From: Calamus simplicifolius
Taxonomy: Eukaryota; Streptophyta; Magnoliopsida; Arecales; Arecaceae
Assembly (NCBI GenBank): GCA_900491605.1
Contig: UESW01003827.1
Location: 1,581,549 to 1,645,548, forward strand
DNA: 64,000 bases
Reading direction: 5' to 3'
Part shown: positions 56,301-64,000 of the stretch, piece after piece
Position numbering within the stretch: the first letter of the stretch is position 1
Layout of the letters: each line of letters starts with the position of its first letter
Made by a program: the position numbers and the translations under genes
Notes under the pieces: generated by a model
Seen by the model: only the letters and a program-made list of their open reading frames with translations
Told to the model about the DNA's origin: nothing
The model's database searches: none

Positions 56301-56994
56301 TAGCCATCCTGGTTTGATAATATCAAAACAAGTCTGGTTGTCCAGTTAATTTACTAGATTGGAGACTTTATTTTTTGGGGTTTTAGGTTTGAGAATTATG
56401 ATTATGGTTGATACAATTAACTTAGCTGGAAGATGGTATCCAGTTTGAGAAAGACTTTGGAAGTCTGTTGTGGCTTGTTTTTCTTTCTGTTTATTGAAAT
56501 TGGTCATGATGTGTAGTTCAATATGGAAAACGGTAGCGATCTTGGACTGTGATTATAGCCACTATAATTAGTGATTGTTTCATATATCAAAAAGGAGTGT
56601 TTATTTGAGGCATGCAATAGTGCCCCTTTTTTTTTTTTAAAGCTTCTTTTGCTGTGCCATGAAGTATTTTGGTCACAAATGTCACCATATGTTTCACTAG
56701 CTTTATATCAGTGTAGCCTTGGTATGGCTGGCTCGCAACCTAACTCCAACCCTCTAAATTGGTGCTGAATTATTAGCAAAAGCAATTCTGGTCAAGAGAA
56801 GGGAAGCCGTCTTGATTAAGCTGTCTCCTTTCTATGTAGAACCATTGTGATTTCTAACAACTAATCTTATAGTTATATCTGAGTATTGTTGTGTTGATTT
56901 TTATGCTTCAAAATGCGTTACGAACAGTTGCTTTTGTTTAACTTTGAAATGATATTTCTTTAACTCCTAAGATTGAATGGGATATAAATTGCAG
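53392..56994 (+). repeat. 5'UTR intron made of diverged tandem repeats
   Basis: Segments recur in the same order about every 380-640 bp. One is TTTCTTGATGTCATG-like (near 53549, 53935, 54444, 55047, 55690). Another is a TTGGATTGAT(A/T)CAGAT-like word before AAATAG (near 53675, 54658, 55178, 55943). A third is ATACAATTAACTTA.CTGGAA (near 54155 diverged, 55355 diverged, 56044, 56405), and GTAAT-ending words form a fourth. At least five units are recognisable, strongly diverged. Frames inside (for example 53860-54156) are chance. Confidence 0.65.
55819..55919 (+). mobile_element. 101-bp 3' end of an RTE-type LINE
   Basis: It contains GGAAGCAAATTTATGTAGCC, CCTCATGTAGTTGGGAAAAG and the TTGAGTTGAG tail, as at 61905-61970. 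CTTTTTGGTCAAGATATT (55801-55818) is repeated with one mismatch at 55920-55937, giving an 18-bp target-site duplication. It is inside one of the intron repeats. Confidence 0.8.
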
Positions 56995-57024
56995 GGCCTC
57001 TGAATTCAGGTATTTTGATCTTTG

Positions 57025-60000
57025 ATGGCGGTGGTACTGGCTTCAAATAGCTGCTGCCATCGTTGCTTTGATCATTTAGATCAAGGACGTCTAACCCTTG
57101 ATTTTAGTTTCTCTGGGTCCCTCTCCAACCTGAAATTCTTGAAGTTGGCAACATCAGCAACAATTCCACAACTACGAAGACACTTCCTAGTTTTCTAGCG
57201 GAAGCCCGTCGGACAGAAGCTGATAGGTATGGCACTAATGGACGGGCTACCAAAATGGTCCCAACGAAGGAATTGATGAAAAGCAAGGGCACTGCCCATC
57301 GAAAGCCAGAGTCAGTGAACGGGTCAAAGGTACTTGTTAATGGAGTGAGTCTAGTTAAAAGGGATAGTACATCTTCTTTTGTTAAAACACGGAAAAGGAG
57401 AGCTTTTGAGGAGATTCCATTCACAGATGAGTTAAAAGTTCTGCCTTCTGATGAGGGTTTCAGCTGGGCTAAGGACAATTACAGTGTCTGGCAAAGGACA
57501 ACAGACATCTGGACCTTTGTGCTCTCTTTACGCCTACGGGTTCTCTTTGACAATGCAAAATGGGCATATCTTGATGGATTTACAGAAGAGAAGCAGGTGT
57601 GTTTTAAAAATCTTGTTAATTGGATCAGATAACATTGATTAGTAAGTCTCATGTTTTTCTGGTATTGAGATCCTTTTAGGGGATTAACAATGAACATGCA
57701 CCAATCTTTAGTGGAATTCTGTCTTATAGCAAGCTAGTAGACTCTAGAACACTCTGAACTCCTCCATAAATTACTGCATCTTGATAATGGGATCTTCAAG
57801 TCCAATCTAACATTGCCACATTGTAAACAAACCTTGTTGTTTTTCTCATGTCAAACTTTGATACTAAAAGCAAATAAACTTTGTTTGGTACTTCTCTCTC
57901 TTAATTCATTTTCTGATATTGGTGGAAAACTGTTATATAGGTAGCATATGCCAATGATGGTTAATCTGATTGTTGATTTGATTTTTATCCTTGAAAATTC
58001 TGGTTTTATATAATTCTTTTTGGATTTTGAAGTAAGCATCTTGTTATACAGAAAATCAGAAGACAGAAAACTGCTTCATGGTTGAGAGAACGAGTTTTAC
58101 AACTTGGGCCAACTTTCATCAAATTGGGGCAGTTATCTTCAACGAGATCTGATTTATTCCCCCGAGAGTTTGTAGATGAGCTTGCCAAGCTGCAGGTATT
58201 AGTTGTATGGTTTTCATTCAGATTTTTTTTGTTTCTTTCTTGTGTTCATATATAAGTTTTGTGAATGAACTTAACTATTTTCCTTCCTTCTTTGTGGTAT
58301 GCATAGAAATTACTCTGCCACTGGTTTTGCTTGTTTTATCAATTTGCTATAGCAAAGAGGGTAATGCAGTCTGCAATGTACATATGCAACTTTGCGTTTA
58401 TCATATAAGTTGTCTATCCGTTGAAAGTTGGCTATACAAACTTTCAGCTTCTGTTTTCTGGTGTCAATTTTTCAGTTGTTATTCTGTTCCTTCCTTTGAC
58501 TTACTATTTTTATATGCATTTTCGTCATTAATTAGTGTTTTCCATATTGAATAGCTGTCTGGGCCTCGGACCTGTGGTCTGTAGTAGTGTCAGGCATATC
58601 TTTTCAAGAACTCAACTACCCACTCACACATAAAACGAGACTAACATGTTTACTTGCCACCTATAATGTTGCATCCCTAACTTGTGTGGAGTTTATTTAC
58701 TTTTCATGCAGGATCGAGTACCTGCATTCTCACCTGAAAAAGCAAGAGCTTTCATACAAAACGAGCTTGATTCTCCAGTTGATGTATTATTCAAGGAGTT
58801 TGAAGATCGACCCATAGCTGCAGCTAGTCTTGGTCAGGTGTTTGCCCCATGTAGCACCAACTCTTATTCCTAACTTTAAATTTCAACTCCAGATTATTCT
58901 TGTTCCTCAGAACTGTGGTGCAGACTAAATGGCATCTTTGTACCATTAATGCTTGTTTTATATTATATTATATTTATGTATATTTTTTATTTCTATATTT
59001 ATTTGGGAAACTGTTTAGTTCTAGTTAGAGTAGAACGGTTTCGATGTCACAAGCATGACTGTTTGTGACCACAAAAGGTTGTTATTCTTTTGTAAGAATA
59101 TTTTAGTTTGCTATAAAAAAAGACTGCTCAATGCACTTAATTCTTGCCATCGTGGGGTCTGGGTGGGTTAGATGTGTACAACCTTCCCCCTGTATGCAGA
59201 GTTTGTTTCTATCTTTTGAACTCATGACACTAAGGTTACAATGGAGCAACCTCTTGCTGCTGCACCAAGTCCTGGCCTCCATTTTTTTTTTTTTTGAGTT
59301 TGCTAGAAGTCCAAAAGATGCCAAAAAAAACTTAAAGACATGGTTACATACGTGCTCAGATACCTACATACCTGTTTAATTCTGAAGTTGTTCCCCAACT
59401 GGTTTGATATTCTAGTCTGTTTCATTGAATGTGGAACTTTGGATCTTTTCTCAAAGTCAAGACCAGTGATTAGAACTTGCTGCCTTCTTGCGCATTTAGT
59501 CCTCTTTTTTGACTATTAAAATGTTCTTCAAGTGAGGCTAACTTTTGAGGATTACTCTGATATCTGATTTAGCTTTATGATTTTTTTTCCCAGGTACATC
59601 GAGCGGTCCTGCATAATGGAGATAAAGTTGCCGTGAAAGTACAGAGGCCAGGTCTCAAAAAACTTTTTGATATTGATTTAAGTAAGAAAACCAAATCCTT
59701 TTGTATTATGATAATTTTGATTTCATGGTTTCTAGAGCTGATGAAACTTTTAGTTAGAGGAAGTGGTGTCCCTTCAAATTTTATTGCACATAAATTATTG
59801 TGTGTACATGTTTTGCTTCTGTTCATCTAAGTAGTCACTCATTATTTGCAATGATGCACATGAATAAGAACATATACATGATTTGAAATGACACATGCAA
59901 ATCTTAGCATGGCGCTTTACTTGTAGAATGTGTCTTTTTGCTGCTAATGCCCCCTCAACACTTTATCTTTACTCACACATCAAAGTTTATTACTATTGTC

Positions 60001-60318
60001 TTGTTACTCCTATAAAGACTTTACTGAATAGTGCTTGTGCTTGTTGTTACCAAATTAGAAAGAAGAGGTATTTTAATGTATTGGTGCGTTGGTGTTATGG
60101 GTGTTATGGATGTGTATGAGTCTAGTTAGCAAATCATTTGATCTTTAGTTGCTATTTAGTTCGGTGAGAGTTTTATGTATTACTTTGTTGGCTGCTTCAA
60201 ATATTATGCCTCTTTTTTCACCAGGGAATTTGAAATTAGTAGCTGAATATTTTCAGAGAAGTGAGACATTTGGAGGTCCTACAAGGGATTGGATAGGTAT
60301 ATATGATGAATGCTCCAA
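57025..60318 (+). CDS. ABC1K-family atypical kinase (ABC1K7/SIA1-like), 5' part, five coding exons
   Basis: ABC1 kinases (UbiB/ADCK family) in plastids act in prenylquinone, lipid and stress metabolism. Coding exons are 57025-57596, 58052-58195, 58712-58837, 59594-59681 and 60225-60318, all with GT-AG borders and matching phases. After a Ser/Leu-rich probable transit peptide come SDEGFSWAKDNYSVWQR, the KxGQ motif (FIKLGQLSSTRSD), DRVPAFSPEKAR, the Ala-rich loop AAASLGQVHRAV, the nucleotide-binding Lys in VAVKVQRPGL, and GGPTRDWIGIYDECS. The catalytic and DFG-like motifs would lie in exons beyond 64000. GGPTRDW favours ABC1K7 over ABC1K8, from memory. Exon 2 frame from ATG 57025 hits TAG at 57196-57198; the kinase frame appears shifted by one base near 57144-57148. 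Confidence 0.88.
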
Positions 60319-60589
60319 GTAAGGTTCTCACTCAACTTATTTTTTTCAATGGTATCACAGCTATGGTTGGGATTGTTGTTTCTAATCTTGTCATGGGTGT
60401 AGTTTTATTTTAAGTATTTGTGACTATTAATTGGATGTCATCAGCATCAAATGTTTCATGTGCCATTAACAATTTCAGTCATCATAATTTTTTCATGCTC
60501 TGGTAATAAGAGCTATCATTTTATTATATCTTTTATTTTCATGTACAAGCATCAGGATTTCGAATGAGAAAGTTTAGTTAGTGGTTAAA

Positions 60590-61977
60590 GCTAAAAGAAA
60601 GTGCTATAGAAAGCTGCCTATATGTAGGAATAGATAAGCATATGAAAGCTATAAGAAAGTTAAGAAAGAAGTTGAAAAGACGTTATGGGAAGTTAGATTT
60701 AAGGCATATGATTAGTTATATTGTGAGTTAGAAAATAAAGATGGAGAGAAAGATATTTAGAAGATTGCAAGACTAAGGGAAAGATAATTGGAGATATTAT
60801 TCGGGTTAAATGTACTAGAGATGATGATAAAAGAATTTTGGTTAACAAAGGCAAGATGAAAGAAAAATGATGAGGTTATTTTAATAAATTATTAAATAAA
60901 AATTATGTAAATAACTCAGGATGCCTTACTAATGTCATTGAAGATAAAAATATTACGTGTATTTGTAAAATTAAGATATTTGAGGTAAAAAGGTTATGAA
61001 AAAGATAAAAATAGCATAGCATTTGTAGTCCTTACTTTTTTGCATTAGTGATGGACAAGCTTACTTGGCATATTTAGAATGATATTTCATTATGTATGTT
61101 ATTTATAAATAATATATTATTAATGGATGAAAGGTTGAGATTAATCGTTAGTTGGAATTACGAAGAAATGCACTAGAATTTAAAGGTTTAGGTTAGATAG
61201 GATAGGCAAAATATACGGAATACAATTTTAATGTAATTAGAAATAAAAATGAAGATAAAGTAAAAATTAAGGATCATGTAGTTTCTAAAAGTATTTATTT
61301 ACAGACGATATGGTGTTGATTGATGAAACTAAATCTAGAGTAAATGCTAAGCTAGAGATTTGAAGAGAGGCTTTAGAATTTAAAGGTTTCAAGATTTGTA
61401 GAACTAAAACTGATGCATGAAATGCAATTTTAGTGGAAGTAGAAATACAAATGAAGAGACAGTGAAGATTCCAAGCGAAGAGATACCAAGGAGTGAAAAA
61501 TTTAGGTATTTGAAATCAATTATCTAGCATGAAGGTGAAATAGGTGAAGATGTGAATCATAGAGTTAAAGCAGGATGGATTAAGTGGAGGAGTGCTTTGG
61601 GAGTATTGTATGATCGACATATCCCATTAAAATTAAAAGAAAATTTTTATAAAACTGTTATTAGGCTAGCTATGCTATATGGAACGGAATGTTGGGCAAT
61701 ACTGAATGAGAGAATCGATTACGGTGGTTTGGACATATACAACGAAGACCTTTAGATGCTTCAATTAGACAGAGTGATCTTTTAACAGTCCATGGTACTA
61801 ATAGAGGTAGAGGTAGACCTAAACTAACATGAATAGAAATAATTAAGAAGGATATAATTATTTGTAATTTGAGTGTCGATTTAGTCTTGAATAGAGCAGA
61901 GTGGAGGAAGCAAGTTCATGTAGCCGACCCCATGTAGCTGGAAAAAGGCTTAAATGAGTTGAGTTGAGTTGTAGTTT
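60590..61977 (+). mobile_element. degenerate RTE-type LINE in intron 6
   Basis: Scattered frames match the C-terminal RT region of plant RTE elements: VLIDETKSRVNAKLE near 61315, then frame 61552-61755 with VKAGWIKWRSALGV, IPLKLKENFYKT and AMLYGTECWA. GRGRPK-like and W..VIKKD-like remnants follow, with the tail GTAGCCGACCCCATGTAGCTGG and TTGAGTTGAG near 61918-61972. Many stops. Same strand as the host gene. Confidence 0.7.
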
Positions 61978-62099
61978 CTAAAAGTGATTATTTTTTGATA
62001 TTTAGGATTTATTTTTCATAAGAAAGAAGAGATTGATGATGATGTTGTACATAAGATTAAAAGAAGTTAGATAAAATAAAAAAGTGTAACAACAATATT

Positions 62100-62490
62100 T
62101 TATGATTGTAGGGAAAAAATTTTATAAGGCTATGCTTTATGGTATGAAATATTGGGGTATAAGAAAATTACATTTGTACGAGGAATATGGCTGAAATGAG
62201 AATGTTGACATAAATGTGAGAGATAATATAAAAAAAAATAGAACAGGAAATGAAGTCATTCGTAAAATGATGGAGATCACTTATATGGTTTGAGCATTTG
62301 CAATGTAGATTTAGGGATGCATTGGTGTGAAGGAATGATTTGATTCATGTAGAAGGAAAAAGAATAGAGGTATATCAAAAATTACATGTAAGAAAATAAT
62401 AAAGAAAGATTTAATATAGAAAGTATGCTCTAAATCGAGCAAAATGGAGAAAAAGGATTCATGTAGCCAATTCCTACTAGTTTAAGATTA
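62100..62490 (+). mobile_element. second RTE-type LINE fragment in intron 6
   Basis: TTTATAAGGCTATGCTTTATGG resembles the KA.LYG part of the RTE C-terminus (here split as TTTATAAGGC and TATGCTTTATGG). Later GATTCATGTAG, AAATGGAGAAAAAG and ATTCATGTAGCCAATTCC match the RTE 3' end. Heavily mutated. Confidence 0.5.
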
Positions 62491-64000
62491 AGGCTTTGTT
62501 GTTATTTCTTTTTAAGCTTCAGGATTCTCTATTCTCATATGTAAAATGTCTACTCCTTTTCACCTCATATTAATTCATCGCTAAACCTCTAGATATTGTT
62601 CAATTAATCAATTAATATCATCAATGCTATGCCTGTGTCTTTAATAAGACCTGATAAAAAGATGGCAATCATTAATGCTATTCTAGATTGCTAAAGATGC
62701 AATTTCATATTGATCTTTCAAAAGTCAAGGGGCCTTATATAGAAAGCTTGATGCTGTTAGAGGAAATAATGAATATAATTCAGTTAATAAAGAGCTGCAT
62801 TATCAAAAGGATCCTATGTCAGTGATTTGTTACGATGAATCTAATTGTTTCTTACTTATATTGTTCTCATACAGCCAGAATTATAGGCAAACTTCATAGC
62901 GTAGTACAGAAAATATGCTATGTAATACAGAAAATTTTAAACTGCATATAGTTTAGGATAAAGCTTGCATGGGACCATCAGCAGTAAAATTACTCACACT
63001 CTACATAAAAATTAAGCCAGCAGTCAAAACATTAACCATTTTTGAAACTTGAAAATCTCTTTTCACACATGATTTTTTTGCATCTTAGCCATCTTGTTGA
63101 TCAGTAACTCAACAGAGTCAGGAAGCTGTTAGAGAAGTCACTAAAATCACATTTGCATTTAATTTTACATTGAAATGTTATTTTCCAAAACTCGCACACA
63201 CTACTAAAAGTAAATATTTGTGATTCAGATCCTGCTATCAAAATTATAGATTTGATCAAGCTGATAAATGTATGAACCATGATGAGATGTTGCAGCAGTA
63301 ATCTGGGGTCACCTTTGTTTTTTTTCCTTCTCTTTTTTCACTGAAGCTTATTTTGTGTCTCGTCTGATTCATGCCTTGGTGATGGGAGGTCACCTCAAAT
63401 TTCACTTCAGATACTTTTTGTCCATATTCTTCCTGCATGTAATTTCTTAATTAATAAGGTCAATATGATAACTGTGGAAGTAAAACTGAAGGTTGACTTG
63501 CCATTTTCCCCTATTTCTTCTCTACTAGTATTTTGGTTGCTTTCAGATCCTAGAGTTGTGACCATGGTGTCTTAGAAAGATTGCTGATGTATTTCACCAT
63601 GTCCACCAGTTCTTAATTATTTCAACATTTGGCATAGCAAAGCCCCCTTCCCCCTCATAAAAATTGGCAAATCTCTGTAGAAATCCATGTTTCTTGTTAG
63701 CTTTTACTCAATCCTTGGTTGTAAAACAACAAATCCATATTCATGTCCCAGTATAATGCAGTATATATTATATAGATACAACACAACATTGTACATTTTT
63801 GTGCAGCTTATACATCATCTCATATTAAGGACCGAAGTGTTTAAAGATGATGTGGGCTTTGAATGCCTGTCCCTTTAGGTTACTGTTCTAGATATGGGCA
63901 CAATTGTGTGATGGCGATAGAACAGGGTATATGGAATATCATTTTGTGGCCTCCTGAAAAAACTAGGTCTCTGTCATCAAGGCATGGTGGTGTTAGAAGA

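Larger units (their letters stand above)
60319..64000 (+). other. intron 6 of the ABC1K gene, runs off the window
   Basis: The donor is AA|GTAAGG at 60319. No next exon (expected to begin with an ILYQEIDY-like sequence) was found up to 64000, so the intron exceeds 3.6 kb. It contains RTE remnants (below). 62500-64000 is AT-rich with no supported gene. Confidence 0.6.

Noticed and set aside
57255..57257. ATG 57255 as the true start of the ABC1K protein
   Set aside because: It would remove the plastid transit region, and ATG 57025 lies 30 bp after a good acceptor with transit-like codons. A frameshift is the simpler explanation, though this start is kept as an alternative.
57104..57478. 124-codon minus-strand frame
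   Set aside because: Shadow of ABC1K exon 2.

Overview
The window is nuclear DNA from a flowering plant. Evidence: GT-AG introns, a plastid-type ABC1 kinase gene, Ty1/copia and Ty3/gypsy LTR retrotransposons, L1- and RTE-type LINEs and Tourist-like MITEs. The element mix and long introns suggest a monocot, possibly a palm, but that is a guess from style and not from a diagnostic marker. Nearly all of 1-50 kb is transposon-derived. The only clear host gene starts near 53 kb and runs off the right edge.

Layout. 1-10578: two SIRE-lineage copia copies in direct tandem sharing one LTR (internal region, LTR 6814-8509, second internal region); both are decayed. 10579-12864: a truncated minus-strand gypsy gag with its primer binding site (PBS), abutting a plus-oriented LTR that has its own PBS on the other side. 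13126-13352: one orphan exon of a Nudix hydrolase. 13920-19907: a full-length L1-type LINE with a 14-bp target-site duplication (TSD). 19922-30317: gene-free DNA with three Tourist-like MITEs, a 340-bp perfect-TIR element, a hAT-like element and a 5'-truncated LINE that is itself split by a MITE.

30323-49273: a complete Tat-type gypsy retrotransposon with TSD CAGCT. Its 1.8-kb LTRs carry a 90-bp GC-rich minisatellite in U3. Its internal region has gag, protease, RT-RNase H and integrase, then a 97-bp tandem array, then an antisense ORF. A younger copia element (31169-36837, minus strand, TSD GTCAT) sits inside the minisatellite of the 5' LTR. Removing it leaves a 5' LTR of about 1807 bp against 1797 bp for the 3' LTR, which supports the reconstruction.

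49279-53149: intergenic DNA with another truncated LINE and a U5 half-LTR related to the one at 11503-12850. 53150-64000: the 5' part of an ABC1K (UbiB/ADCK-family) kinase gene, most like plant ABC1K7/SIA1. It has an untranslated first exon, a 3.6-kb 5'UTR intron built from diverged tandem repeats, five coding exons ending at 60318, and a long intron holding RTE LINE remnants. Exon 2 has an apparent one-base frameshift in the transit-peptide region.

The elements are nested in a readable order: gypsy before copia, and LINE fragment before MITE. I found no operon-like, CRISPR-like or other clearly new system. The most unusual structures are the hairpin-forming U3 minisatellite, the antisense ORF, the LTR flanked by outward-facing PBSs, and the repeat-built 5'UTR intron.
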